From Nocardia beijingensis NBRC 16342 (GTDB lineage: Bacteria > Actinomycetota > Actinomycetes > Mycobacteriales > Mycobacteriaceae): a stretch of DNA of 64,000 nt. Positions 41,173 to 50,035 of the stretch are shown one piece after another. Position 1 is the first letter of the stretch. Each line of letters opens with the position of its first letter. Below the pieces are notes generated by a model. The model made no database searches and was not told the origin of the DNA. It worked only from the letters and a program-made list of their open reading frames with translations. The position numbers were made by a program, and so were the translations under genes. The stretch is taken from positions 1 to 64,000 of the forward strand of contig NZ_BDBC01000019.1 of NCBI RefSeq assembly GCF_001612785.1, read 5' to 3'.

Positions 41173-43407
41173 TCAGTCCACATCCGCCGCTGACGCCTGG
41201 ACCACCCGCTGGAGCGCGCGCAGGTCCGCGTCCAGCGTGCGGTACAGCCAGTACACGGCGACGAACGCGAGTCCGCCCACCGCGCACAAGCCCAGCACCG
41301 AATCGCGCACCAGCGGAAGTTCCTCGGGTTCGAGCAAGCTGAATCCGGCCAGCACGCCGACCAGCGGCACCGACGCCGTGACCGCGAGATAGATCGTGGT
41401 TCTGCGGCGCAGCGTGCGGATGACGCCGGAGTCGTGCGCCGTCGTGCGGCTGTAGCGCAGATAGATCGGATAGACACACCGGACGATGTAGAAGGTCGAT
41501 AGGAAGAACGTGTAGGCGACGGAGATGACAGCCGCCATCAGAACGGTCGTCGCCGCGTGGATCACCAGCCGCGCCGGGAGGTCGGTGAGCCACAGGCACA
41601 GGAACACCCCGGTCACCGTGGCCGTGATCCCGGTCTGGAAGGTGTTCAGCGCACACATGTCTCCCCAGAACAAGGTTCGCGACCGCACCCGCGCGAGCAG
41701 CGCGTCGTCGTAGCGTCTGCCCTCACGTAAACCGCGAGGAACCGCCAGCAGATCACGCGACATGAACGCGTAGATGACGATGGACAGCGGCGCCGCGATG
41801 AGGACGAAGACGAACACGCCCATATTGAGCTGCCAATTCGTGTGATCGGACAGCCGCTCTCTGATCAAGTCCTGCACGTGCACCGCCATGTAGATCGTCG
41901 CCAGGCCGACGCCGACCAGCGAGGACAACCACAGGATGGGAGTGGGCCTGCGCGCGAGCCGGGCGCGCCAGCTGCCGGGGGGCGGATAGACGAGATCGCG
42001 GGCGCGCTGCTCCAGGCACAGGTCCAGCTGTTGCGCCAACTCCGAACCGGACGAGTAGCGGTCCGCGCGGTCGGGCGACAGACACTTCAGCAGCACGCGG
42101 CGCAGCGCCATCGGGCAATCGGGGGGCAGCTGCGACAGGAATGCCGGATCGACGGGTTTGCGGCGCAGTTCGATCATGCGGGCCAGCGACGTCTGCGAAT
42201 CGCCCGCCGAGGTCTCGTCCGCGAAGGGGCGTCGTCCGGTGAGCAACTCCCACAGCATGACGGCCAGCGCGAAGATGTCGCTTCGCGTATCCAGGTCCGC
42301 GGCGGTCGCGGGCAGGCCGGGATGGCAGGCTTCGAGTTGCTCGGGCGACATGTACGCCAGCGATCCGCCGAAGTACGCCAGGGGGCTGGTGCCACGGACG
42401 CGTTTGCTGAAGCTGACGTTGAAGTCGGCCAGCTTCGGGATTCCCTCGGCGCTCAGCAGCACGTTCGCGGGTTTGATGTCGCGATGCAGCACCCCGCGCT
42501 CGGACGCGTGCTGCAGCGCGTCCGCGAGCCTGCGCCCCAGCCACACCACGGTCTCCGGCCAGGTCAGGCCGGCGATCCGGAGCCGGACCGCCGATTCCGT
42601 CGGCCGCACCTCGCCCTTGTCGGCGAGTACCTGGTCGATGGCGTCGAGCAACAGTTGCCCGCCGCGTCGCTCCTGCGGCGCGGCGCGCGACAAACGCAGC
42701 ACGTCGAGCAGCGTTCCGCCGGGCAGGTACTGCATGTAGAGCAGCTTCAGCTCGCCGTCGGCGATGAGTCGCTGGTCGAAGATGCGCACGATGTATTCGT
42801 GGTCGAGCTGGGCGAGCGTCTGCGGCTCGTTGCCGTGGTTGTGCGAGATCTTGACCGCGACCAGTCGCTGCATCGACTGCTGCCGCGCCAGGTACACCTG
42901 GGCGAAGGCGCCGACCCCGATGCGCATCAGGAGGTCGAAATCGTCGACTCGATCGCCGACGTCGATGGCGTCGAGCGCGACCTGGGCGCTGGGACGAGCG
43001 ATCATCGTGCTGCGGTAGTCGCTGGTGATCCGGTCGAGCTCCGGATCGGCCGCCGTCGCGGTGGCGGTGCCGTCCGAATCGGCGGCGTCGCGGCGGCCGC
43101 TGCGGCGCATGGCGTGGAATTCCTCGTAGACCAGATCGGCCGGGAACGGAGCGCTGCGCAGCTCGGGGAATTCCGCGCGGTAGTCGATCAGCCGTTTGGG
43201 GAAGTGGTAGCGAAGCCAGCGGAACTCGAGGTCCACCTTGATCAATTCGATCAGCATCGTGTGCCGATCGGCCGGTTCGCGGGGCAGATAGGAGGACAGA
43301 TCGGGCGGGAATCCCGACGCCCAGGCCTCGGAGAATCGCGCCACGGCGGCGGCGAGCGCCGCACGGGTCCGTTCCGCCGAATCGGCGAGATCGATCGGTT
43401 CGCGCAT
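41173..43407 (-). CDS. membrane Ser/Thr protein kinase with DFN motif and six-helix C-terminus
   Basis: The 744-residue protein has three parts. Residues 1-140 form an N-terminal domain with REPADRHTMLIELIKVDLEF, a pattern I associate with planctomycete-type kinases. Residues 155-475 are a Hanks-type kinase: glycine loop GVGAFAQVYLA, Lys186 in VAVKIS, HRDIKPANVLL (Asp310), and ADFNVS, where Asn330 replaces the usual Gly of DFG. SLAYMSPEQLEA marks the activation segment end. A long insert of about 45 residues precedes the catalytic loop. Residues 500-720 hold about six membrane helices, unlike the single helix and PASTA or sensor domains of PknA/PknB. The ligand and targets are unknown. Confidence 0.88.
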   Translation of the reverse strand: MREPIDLADSAERTRAALAAAVARFSEAWASGFPPDLSSYLPREPADRHTMLIELIKVDLEFRWLRYHFPKRLIDYRAEFPELRSAPFPADLVYEEFHAMRRSGRRDAADSDGTATATAADPELDRITSDYRSTMIARPSAQVALDAIDVGDRVDDFDLLMRIGVGAFAQVYLARQQSMQRLVAVKISHNHGNEPQTLAQLDHEYIVRIFDQRLIADGELKLLYMQYLPGGTLLDVLRLSRAAPQERRGGQLLLDAIDQVLADKGEVRPTESAVRLRIAGLTWPETVVWLGRRLADALQHASERGVLHRDIKPANVLLSAEGIPKLADFNVSFSKRVRGTSPLAYFGGSLAYMSPEQLEACHPGLPATAADLDTRSDIFALAVMLWELLTGRRPFADETSAGDSQTSLARMIELRRKPVDPAFLSQLPPDCPMALRRVLLKCLSPDRADRYSSGSELAQQLDLCLEQRARDLVYPPPGSWRARLARRPTPILWLSSLVGVGLATIYMAVHVQDLIRERLSDHTNWQLNMGVFVFVLIAAPLSIVIYAFMSRDLLAVPRGLREGRRYDDALLARVRSRTLFWGDMCALNTFQTGITATVTGVFLCLWLTDLPARLVIHAATTVLMAAVISVAYTFFLSTFYIVRCVYPIYLRYSRTTAHDSGVIRTLRRRTTIYLAVTASVPLVGVLAGFSLLEPEELPLVRDSVLGLCAVGGLAFVAVYWLYRTLDADLRALQRVVQASAADVD

Positions 43408-44191
43408 CGGTAGCTCGGAGTCAGCCGTTGCGGGTCAGACGGCGGCTACACACGATGCGCCCTTGCCTCGCAGGTGTTCCACATCAGCTCCTTGACGTCG
43501 AATTACCCTGCTCAAGGGTATCGCTCCGCGCGTGGGTGTCGCGGCATCCGCGCAAACGCCGCCGATGGATTGCTCAGCGGGCACTCGGGCCCCGCGCTCG
43601 ACTCGGTTCGGTCGCCGTCCGATCGTCCGAACTGCCGGGAATGGCATCGCCGGGGTGGTGCTCGAGACCACTGGTATCCGCTCATCCGGCCGGAACGGGC
43701 GACGAAAACCTCCCACGAGTAGAACGCGCGCCGCGACACCTGGGACACCGCCCCGCACATCTGCACGGCGGCCGATATGCCCGGCAAACCTCGACTTCCT
43801 AGGTGCGGCGGGGCCAGCGCTCGACCTGGACACCACGATCCGTCTCCGAGTACACCGGGGCGGTCGACGGAAGACCGGCCGACAGATCGGACGCCGGGCA
43901 GCGCCGAGAACACCGGAAGCACCGCGAGCATGCCCACCCCTGTCGACCCGGTGAACGTAGCGCTGAGGAGCAGCTAACCGGGACCTCCCAGAGCGGACAA
44001 GGTGACGCGACGAGTTGGGCCAGGACGGGAACCGGACCGCAGGACCTGCGTCAGCGCCTTCGCATCCTGGCCCAGCCGAGCGGGCACGACGATGCGGCCG
44101 GGTTCCGGTTGCACGGGCAGCGCGACTTCCCGTCGAGCCCGTCTCGGCGCTCGGACACGCGGCCGCGTCCACTCCCCGGCCGACCCACTGC
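43408..44191. other. gene-poor region between kinase and 74-residue protein genes
   Basis: This 784-base stretch has no supported intact gene. Its only recognisable content is a decayed partial copy of the neighbouring 152-residue protein gene at 44034-44127 (annotated separately). The remaining frames are Arg/Pro/Ser-rich and lack ribosome sites. The first 100 bases contain the upstream region of the kinase gene. Confidence 0.5.
44034..44127 (-). pseudogene. decayed partial duplicate of the 152-residue protein gene
   Basis: About 94 bases align closely with 44680-44803 within the intact gene; both encode a form of QPE(L/P)GRIVVPA...RLGQ(E/D)xKAL. The copy lacks exactly 30 bases, removing ten codons (GRVGAITMPA), and is flanked by unrelated sequence. 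The deletion lies between short GGCA repeats, as expected for slippage. Confidence 0.65.
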
Positions 44192-44416
44192 TCACGGGTC
44201 GAGGAACAACCGCTCGTTCGGCAGGCGGGGCAGGCCCGTCGGATCGCCGGGGAGCACCGTGGCCGCGTCCTCGTAGTGGCGGGCGCGCCACTCCTGGACG
44301 AACAGCGCGGCAGCGCTCGCACAGGCCACGAAGTTCAGACGCACGTCGTGGAATTGGACCGACACATGGACATCGGGCTCTTCCGGGCGCGGCGACCGCT
44401 GCTGCGGCCCGGTCAC
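44192..44416 (-). CDS. small conserved-looking protein, partner of the 152-residue protein
   Basis: This 74-residue protein is not recognised. It has one predicted amphipathic helix (LNFVACASAAALFVQEWRAR) and ends PRLPNERLFLDP. The GTG start at 44416 overlaps the stop of the upstream gene in a GTGA arrangement, strong support that both are real and co-translated. I infer a lineage-specific two-gene unit; function unknown. Confidence 0.65.
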   Translation of the reverse strand: MTGPQQRSPRPEEPDVHVSVQFHDVRLNFVACASAAALFVQEWRARHYEDAATVLPGDPTGLPRLPNERLFLDP

Positions 44417-44871
44417 CACCGGCGTCCCGCGCGTACCCGGATCGCCGCGACGACGACCGAACCCGACGGCCGGAACGTATCGCGCGGCGGTTCCACCCAC
44501 ACGCGGAAGCACGGTGACCGGTCGGCGGGCGACGGCAGGGCGATCTGCGCGCCGCAGCGTGCGACCGACACGTCCAGCCGGAACAGCTCGGCGAACAAGC
44601 CGACTTCGTCGGGCAGGTCCGGCCGCACCAGATAGGTCCAGCGCTTCGAGCGTGGATGCGAGATGATCGGCCCGAGCGCGGACCGCCGGACCTGCAGCAG
44701 CGCCTTCACCTCCTGGCCGAGCCGAGCGGGCATGGTGATCGCGCCGACTCGGCCCGCAGGCACGACGATGCGGCCGAGTTCCGGTTGCACGGCCGCCGGG
44801 AGCCCGCACTGCCGGTAGAAACGGCACCGGCTGGCCGGGGTGTCGGCCGCCGGATCGCACAGGTCGCTCAC
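44413..44871 (-). CDS. uncharacterised 152-residue protein, possibly Nocardia-lineage-specific
   Basis: This soluble protein has an N-terminal Cys-rich stretch (LCDPAADTPASRCRFYRQCG), then ELGRIVVPAGRVGAITMPAR, LGPIISHPRSKRWTYLVRPD, LPDEVGLFAELFRL and RVWVEPPRDTFRPSGSVVV. The pattern loosely resembles small proteins in other Nocardia genomes that share features with bifunctional primase-polymerase N-terminal domains; this is an impression, not a match. GGGAGGG precedes the GTG start. It is coupled to the 74-residue gene. A decayed partial copy lies 560 bases downstream. The XRE-TPR regulator gene diverges 554 bases upstream. Confidence 0.7.
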   Translation of the reverse strand: MSDLCDPAADTPASRCRFYRQCGLPAAVQPELGRIVVPAGRVGAITMPARLGQEVKALLQVRRSALGPIISHPRSKRWTYLVRPDLPDEVGLFAELFRLDVSVARCGAQIALPSPADRSPCFRVWVEPPRDTFRPSGSVVVAAIRVRAGRRW

Positions 44872-45425
44872 CGCGTGCCCTCCCGCCCCGCCGCGCCGGG
44901 ATCACCGACGCGGTGCGAGGCCGTCGCGCGCCGATCGTGTCCGCGCAGCGGTCGCGACGGCATCACGTCGAGGCGCGGTCGGTTGCTATCGGTGCGTCGC
45001 GGGCGGCGACGGTGGAGTCGATGTGCGTGGCACTGGACGGGTCGCGCCCGGAAACCGTTGCGACCCAGGTGTTCCGCTAGGGATAGCGTGGAGCCGGGCG
45101 TAAACGACGACACTGCGCGAATCGCACCGAATTCGTTTCGATCACCGGTCGCCATCGTCGCGATCGCGTCACCATGCCGCTTCACGAACGCGTTCCACGC
45201 GAAATCGACTGCCACTCCCCGCATCACGTTTGCCTTCCCCTGCTCATCGTGTTGTGAGCACCCGCGCCTGGAGCGCAACCGTTGTCGCGCGCACCGACGT
45301 GCCCGTCCCGAGGGCGAGTGCTCGCGACAGCTTGGCGGGCTGCCGGATCGGCGTTGTCCCGGTGCGGGACACCTGGCGGCGCGTCTAGCATGAGGTTTCG
45401 ATCAGCATCCGGCGAGGGAGAGCCG
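44872..45425. other. divergent intergenic region upstream of the XRE regulator
   Basis: This 554-base region has no supported gene. A 136-codon minus-strand frame (44868-45278) overlaps the start of the 152-residue gene and has no recognisable domain, so I do not call it. The region should contain promoters for both divergent units. Confidence 0.4.
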
Positions 45426-46658
45426 ATGAGCGAGGGTCAGGGGAACGACGAGGGCCGGTACATCGGCCGACAGGTGCGTGCCATTCGCGCGCGCCGTGGA
45501 ATCTCGCAGCAAGTGCTGGCCGATCGGGTCGGCGTCAGCCGGGGCGCGATCGCCAAATACGAGAACGGCGAGCGCCCCATCGATTCGCGGCGGACCCTGC
45601 ACGCCCTCGCCCAAGCGCTCGGCGTCGCGGTCGGTGATCTGACCGGCGATCAGAACGATCGGTTCGACCCGTCGTCGGCCGGGTTCCACGCCGCGGTGCC
45701 CGCCATCGAAACCGCGTTGTGGACCCGGGGCGACACCACTCCGACTGCACCACCCCGCAGCCTTACCGAACTCGCGGCGGCAGCACGTCATGCTGCCCAT
45801 CTGCGACGCGCGTGCGACTACGCGGCACTCGGTCCGATGTTGCCTGCTCTACTCACCGACTGCTATCGACACGCTCGTGATTCGGCCGGAGCCGATCGCG
45901 ACCTTGCCTGGGATGTGCTTGCGGCGGCGGCATACACGACAGCCGCGTCCTTGAAGGCCAGAGGGTACTCAGCGTTGGCTTGGACAGCAGCACAAGAGAT
46001 CGAGCACGCCACCGCGAACATCGGTGGCACCTCCGGTTCGGCTACCGCAACCTTCACTCGAAGCCAGATCCTGCTGTCGCGCCCCGGCTCATTGACTGCC
46101 GCGCTCGACGGCGCGACGAACGCTGCCGAGCGCCTCGGCCCGGAGGTGCGAAGCCGCGGCGAGATCGAAACCTACGGCATGCTGCACTTGCAGGCCGCGC
46201 TCGTTACCGCAGCGCTCGGCGGCGACCCTGGCGGCCATCTGGACGAAGCGAGCGAGCAAGTCACCAGGCTCGACCAGGCTCCCCCCGAAACCGCGACTCT
46301 CCGCAACCCGACATTCGATGCCGCGAACGTGATCCTCTGGCGCATGTCAGCGGCGATGGAGAAACGCGAACCAGGCCAAGTCCTCGAACTCGCCCCCACC
46401 CTCGACCCGCAAACCATCCCCGCCGAAGGCCGCAGAGCCCAATACTTCGTCGAGATCGGCCGAGCCCACGCCCTGCGCCGCGACTACCACAACTCCCTGC
46501 ACGCCCTCCTGCGCGCCGAACACATCGCCCCCCAGCAAGTGCGCGGCATGACCCACGTCCGCGAACTCGTCGGTCACATGATGCGCACCGCCCACCGCAA
46601 CCTCACCACCGGCGACCCCGGCCGCCTCGCCAAACGCATCGGCGCGGTCCCCTCCTGA
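45426..46658 (+). CDS. XRE-family regulator with TPR-like C-terminus
   Basis: The 410-residue protein starts with a Cro/C1-type HTH at about residues 12-70 (IGRQVRAIRARRGISQQVLA, then GVSRGAIAKYENGERPID) and continues as an all-helical, Ala-rich TPR-like array up to the end. This HTH-TPR design is common for actinobacterial regulators (BldD-SARP-like or peptide/phosphate-sensing types) and for proteins tied to small partner genes. GGCGAGGGAGAGCCG precedes ATG 45426. Target genes and ligand are unknown. Codon use in the last third is richer in C-ending codons than the first. Confidence 0.85.
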   Translation: MSEGQGNDEGRYIGRQVRAIRARRGISQQVLADRVGVSRGAIAKYENGERPIDSRRTLHALAQALGVAVGDLTGDQNDRFDPSSAGFHAAVPAIETALWTRGDTTPTAPPRSLTELAAAARHAAHLRRACDYAALGPMLPALLTDCYRHARDSAGADRDLAWDVLAAAAYTTAASLKARGYSALAWTAAQEIEHATANIGGTSGSATATFTRSQILLSRPGSLTAALDGATNAAERLGPEVRSRGEIETYGMLHLQAALVTAALGGDPGGHLDEASEQVTRLDQAPPETATLRNPTFDAANVILWRMSAAMEKREPGQVLELAPTLDPQTIPAEGRRAQYFVEIGRAHALRRDYHNSLHALLRAEHIAPQQVRGMTHVRELVGHMMRTAHRNLTTGDPGRLAKRIGAVPS

Positions 46659-46796
46659 CCCATACCCCGGGCAACATATGCATCGGCCACAACAGGTTTC
46701 AGGTACCACGCGTCCGGCCTCGGCGGACCGGAGATGGGCGACATCCGAACGCAGGTCCGGCGGCATCCGATGCCGCAACCGTTGGCTGGCGGACGT

Positions 46797-47429
46797 CTAG
46801 GTCTCGAGTCCTGCCAGGATTATGCGCATCCCCGCCCGGAATTCGGCTGTCGGGTCGCTCGATGCGGCGGCGTACGCGATCTCGATGAGCTTGGGGAACT
46901 GCTCGGGCGGCAAGGCCGCGATCCGGTCGGTGATCGTCGTGAGGTCCTCGTCGCGCGCCACGGATAGCGGGCCGACGAGTTCGGCTTGCGCGTATCCGGT
47001 GATGAAGCCGGACACCGCGCGGAACGCCACCAGCAACGCGGTTCCTGATCTGCCGCTACGCGCGAGCGCCTGCAACAGGGCTTCGGTCGGCCGCAGGGTC
47101 GCCAGGTCGAGGCTGCGCCGAGTGAGAATCAGTGGGATCGCATGGGGATGTGCGCGCACGGCGCGCCACATTCCCTCGGCGACGGCGAGTACCTCGTCCT
47201 CCCAGTCCATGGACGGCGTGGCGTCCCAGTGCGCTTCGGCCATGACGGCCTCGGTGACGAGCTGCTCCAAACCTTCCCGTCCATCGACGTAGTTGTAGAT
47301 CGTCATCGCACCGGTGCCCAGCGCCGACGCGAGACTGCGCATGGTCAACCCGGCCAGGCCATGGTCGTCGACCAAGGCCAGTGCCGCGGCTTGCAGCTGC
47401 TCGCGCGCGAATTTCCTGGGGGCGGGCAT
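46797..47429 (-). CDS. TetR regulator (TetR_C-type) controlling the hydrolase/ligase pair
   Basis: This 210-residue regulator has the HTH LQAAALALVDDHGLAGLTMR with LGTGAMTIYNYVDGREGL and a ligand domain with RAHPHAIPLILTRRSLDLAT, typical of the TetR_C (tetracycline repressor-like C-terminal) group. AAGGAGAAGT precedes ATG 47429. It is divergent from the alpha/beta-hydrolase gene, and the shared 75-base gap has a pair of identical 11-base repeats, its likely operators. Confidence 0.9.
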   Translation of the reverse strand: MPAPRKFAREQLQAAALALVDDHGLAGLTMRSLASALGTGAMTIYNYVDGREGLEQLVTEAVMAEAHWDATPSMDWEDEVLAVAEGMWRAVRAHPHAIPLILTRRSLDLATLRPTEALLQALARSGRSGTALLVAFRAVSGFITGYAQAELVGPLSVARDEDLTTITDRIAALPPEQFPKLIEIAYAAASSDPTAEFRAGMRIILAGLET

Positions 47430-47445
47430 ACTTCTCCTTGTTTAA

Positions 47446-47456
47446 GTACAACGTAC
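47446..47456. promoter_or_regulatory. operator repeat GTACAACGTAC, copy 1
   Basis: GTAC-AAC-GTAC is an inverted repeat lying 16 bases upstream of the tetR start. An identical copy lies 33 bases further, centre to centre, about three helical turns. Confidence 0.6.
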
Positions 47457-47478
47457 GTGTTTAACTGAGCATGTTCAC

Positions 47479-47489
47479 GTACAACGTAC
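47479..47489. promoter_or_regulatory. operator repeat GTACAACGTAC, copy 2
   Basis: Identical to copy 1, and 15 bases upstream of the hydrolase start. The two copies flank the centre of the divergent promoter region almost symmetrically, as expected for coordinated control of both genes. Confidence 0.6.
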
Positions 47490-47504
47490 CTATATCGAGG
47501 TGTC

Positions 47505-48392
47505 ATGACCATTCGCACCACCTTCCCTTCCGGCCGCGACGAATGCGCGGTGTGGCTGACGCTTCCGGACGGCCCAGGTCCGCATCCGGCCGTGGTGCTC
47601 GTCCACGGCGGTGGCGCAACGCACGACATGATGCTGACCCAGTACGAGAAGTGGTTCTCCGACGCGGGTCTTGCCGTGGTGGCCTTCGACTTCCGCCACC
47701 TCGGAGAATCAGGCGGCATGCCGCGCCAGCTGGTGAGTCAGCGCCGTTACGCCGAGGATGTCGACGCCGCGGTGGCTTTCGCCCGCTCCCGCCCCGAACT
47801 GGACGCTCACCGGATCGCGTTGTGGGGCACGTCGTTCGGCGCCAGCCACGTGCTGGCCGCAGCCGCACGCCACGACGACCTTCGTGCCGCGGTGGTTCAG
47901 TGTCCGGTCTTCAGTGGGCGTGCCGTGGTGTCACGGGCGGGGGTGCGGCATCTGTTGCGGTTCACGGTTCCGATCGCGTCCGACCTGGTGCGTGCCGTAC
48001 TCGGTCGGTCGCGCCGTTACGTCCCCTTGGTCGGAAAGCCTGGGGACCTGGCGTTCGTGAACCAGCCCGGCGCTCTCGAGGGGTGGCAGTCGGTGACGCC
48101 ACCGGGTTACGACTTCGACAACCGGATCACGGCGGCCTCGGGACTGGGCATGTTGTTCTACAACGCCGCGTCCGCCGCGCCGCGCGTGCGCTGCCCGCTG
48201 TTGGTGTGCGCCTGCGATCGAGAAAATCTCATCGACCCCGCCATCGCGGGGCGGGTGGCCGCCACCGCACCACGGGCAACCCTGAAGCATTACGACGCCG
48301 ACCACTTCACCGTCTACCATCCGCCGGCTGTCGATCGGATCGTTGCCGATCAGATCGAGTTTCTCACCACGCATCTCGCGTCGAACGCGTAA
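47505..48392 (+). CDS. alpha/beta-hydrolase
   Basis: The 295-residue hydrolase shows the oxyanion region VLVHGGGATHDM, FDFRHLGESGG, the nucleophile elbow GTSFG with Ser110, and a late His in KHYDADHFTVYH. Similar proteins are esterases or dienelactone-hydrolase/acetyl-xylan-esterase relatives that hydrolyse small esters or thioesters. It is followed after 16 bases by an acyl-CoA ligase gene, and the pair looks like a TetR-controlled catabolic unit for an ester or acyl substrate. Confidence 0.9.
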   Translation: MTIRTTFPSGRDECAVWLTLPDGPGPHPAVVLVHGGGATHDMMLTQYEKWFSDAGLAVVAFDFRHLGESGGMPRQLVSQRRYAEDVDAAVAFARSRPELDAHRIALWGTSFGASHVLAAAARHDDLRAAVVQCPVFSGRAVVSRAGVRHLLRFTVPIASDLVRAVLGRSRRYVPLVGKPGDLAFVNQPGALEGWQSVTPPGYDFDNRITAASGLGMLFYNAASAAPRVRCPLLVCACDRENLIDPAIAGRVAATAPRATLKHYDADHFTVYHPPAVDRIVADQIEFLTTHLASNA

Positions 48393-48408
48393 CGAGAGGA
48401 GTACACCG

Positions 48409-49971
48409 GTGCAGCGTATTCACGACGTCCTCCATGGGGCGGCCACTACTGCCGCAGATGCTGTCGGCTGGATCGCAGACGACCGGAAGATCCGGTTCGC
48501 TGAGATGGACGCATGGTCGGACCGGGTCGCCGGCGGATTGCTGCGGCTGGGCATCCGGCGGGGTGATCGCGTCGCCGTCAACGGGCCCAACACACCCGAG
48601 TGGCTAGCGGTGTACTTCGCAGCGGCCAAAATCGGTGCGGTGGTGGTCGGGCTCAGCGTCCGATACCGGGAGACCGAGTTCGCGCGCATCCTCGGCGATT
48701 CCGGGTCCCGAGCGGTGGTCACCGTGCCGTCCAGTGAGGGAATCGACTTTCTGCAGATGCTGGCCGGCCTGCGAAATCGTCTTCCGCGGCTGGAAGCCGT
48801 AGTGACCTTCGGCGCCGACGGCGACCACCCGCTCGATGAGCTCTGGTCGGCATCGGCGGACACCGTGGCGCTCGCTGAAGCCAAGGACGCGGTCCGCGAG
48901 GACGATCCGGTCATGATCATCTATACGTCCGGGACAACCGGCCGGCCCAAAGGCGCGGTGCAGACGCATCGCGGCCAACTCGCAGCCGCTACCGCACAAG
49001 CGGAGCACATGCGGCTCGGACCTGGCGACACGCTACCGGTCGCCGTGCCGCTCAACCATGTCAGCGGCATCACCTGTTGCGTACTCGCCGCGCTGGTCAC
49101 CTGCGCCCGCACCGTGCTGCTGCCGACGTTCCAGCCCGCGGCCGTCGCCGACCTGTTCCACTCAGCGGACCTCACGATCTGGGTCGGGGTACCGACCATG
49201 CACATTCTGCTACTCGACCGGTCTCGGTTCACCACGGTGGACACAGCCGCGGTTCGGCTCGTGGTCACCGGCGGCGCCAACGCCGAACCAGCCTTGCTGG
49301 AACGTTTGACCAGATTCTTTCCGAACGCCACCGTGATGAACCTCTACGGGCTCAGTGAGTCCTCGGGTGCGGTTGTGATGACCCCGTGGGGCAGTGACAT
49401 GGAGTCGACCGTGCGCGCGATCGGCCGACCGCTTCCGAACGTGCAGATCAAGATCGCCGATGCCGACGGGACCGAAGTCGCCATCGGCGAAACCGGCGAA
49501 CTCCTGCTCCGAACCCCTTCTATCATGGCGGGCTACCACAACATGCCCGCGGAAACGGCCGACGCGATCGGTAGCGACGGCTGGCTGCGCACGGGCGACA
49601 TAGCCTGGACCGACAACGACGGCTTGATCACCCTGCACGGCCGGGCCAAGGACATGTTCGTCCAAGGCGGATACAACATCTACCCGATCGAAGTCGAGAA
49701 CATACTGGCGGAGCACCCCCAGGTCCTCATGGCGGCCGGTATCGGTGTACCCGATCCGGTGCTCGGCGAGATCGGCCGCTACTACGTTGTCCTCACGCCG
49801 GACGCTCGGCTCGCCGAAGGCGACCTCGAACGATTCTGCGCGGACAGAATCGCGGATTACAAGGTCCCCAAGGAAATCATCATCAGGCCCAACCTTCCCT
49901 TGACTCCATCCGGCAAGGTGCACAAGGCCATACTTCGCAACGAATCAGCGCAACCGGGCGCCGCGAGCTGA
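48409..49971 (+). CDS. acyl-CoA synthetase (AMP-forming)
   Basis: The 520-residue ANL-superfamily enzyme has the AMP-binding P-loop YTSGTTGRPKG (172-182), MNLYGLSESSG, the hinge GWLRTGDIAW and the A8 region GYNIYPIEVENILAEHP. The catalytic Lys is in LTPSGKVHK near the C-terminus. It ligates a carboxylic acid to CoA through an acyl-AMP. The substrate cannot be read; the sequence is FadD-like. GTG 48409 follows GAGAGGAG and is preferred over the frame start at 48343 inside the previous gene. Confidence 0.92.
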   Translation: MQRIHDVLHGAATTAADAVGWIADDRKIRFAEMDAWSDRVAGGLLRLGIRRGDRVAVNGPNTPEWLAVYFAAAKIGAVVVGLSVRYRETEFARILGDSGSRAVVTVPSSEGIDFLQMLAGLRNRLPRLEAVVTFGADGDHPLDELWSASADTVALAEAKDAVREDDPVMIIYTSGTTGRPKGAVQTHRGQLAAATAQAEHMRLGPGDTLPVAVPLNHVSGITCCVLAALVTCARTVLLPTFQPAAVADLFHSADLTIWVGVPTMHILLLDRSRFTTVDTAAVRLVVTGGANAEPALLERLTRFFPNATVMNLYGLSESSGAVVMTPWGSDMESTVRAIGRPLPNVQIKIADADGTEVAIGETGELLLRTPSIMAGYHNMPAETADAIGSDGWLRTGDIAWTDNDGLITLHGRAKDMFVQGGYNIYPIEVENILAEHPQVLMAAGIGVPDPVLGEIGRYYVVLTPDARLAEGDLERFCADRIADYKVPKEIIIRPNLPLTPSGKVHKAILRNESAQPGAAS

Positions 49972-50035
49972 CCGGTCCACCGGCGATGGAGTGATGCTTC
50001 CCGTGCCATCCAACCGCTCCCGTCGGCATGGCACC

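Noticed and set aside
43512..43937. 141-codon minus-strand ORF between kinase and decayed copy
   Set aside because: No ribosome site and a Ser/Arg/Pro/Gly-rich random-looking product.
44868..45278. 136-codon minus-strand ORF between the 152-residue gene and the XRE gene
   Set aside because: Overlaps the supported GTG start and ribosome site of the downstream gene and has no domain.
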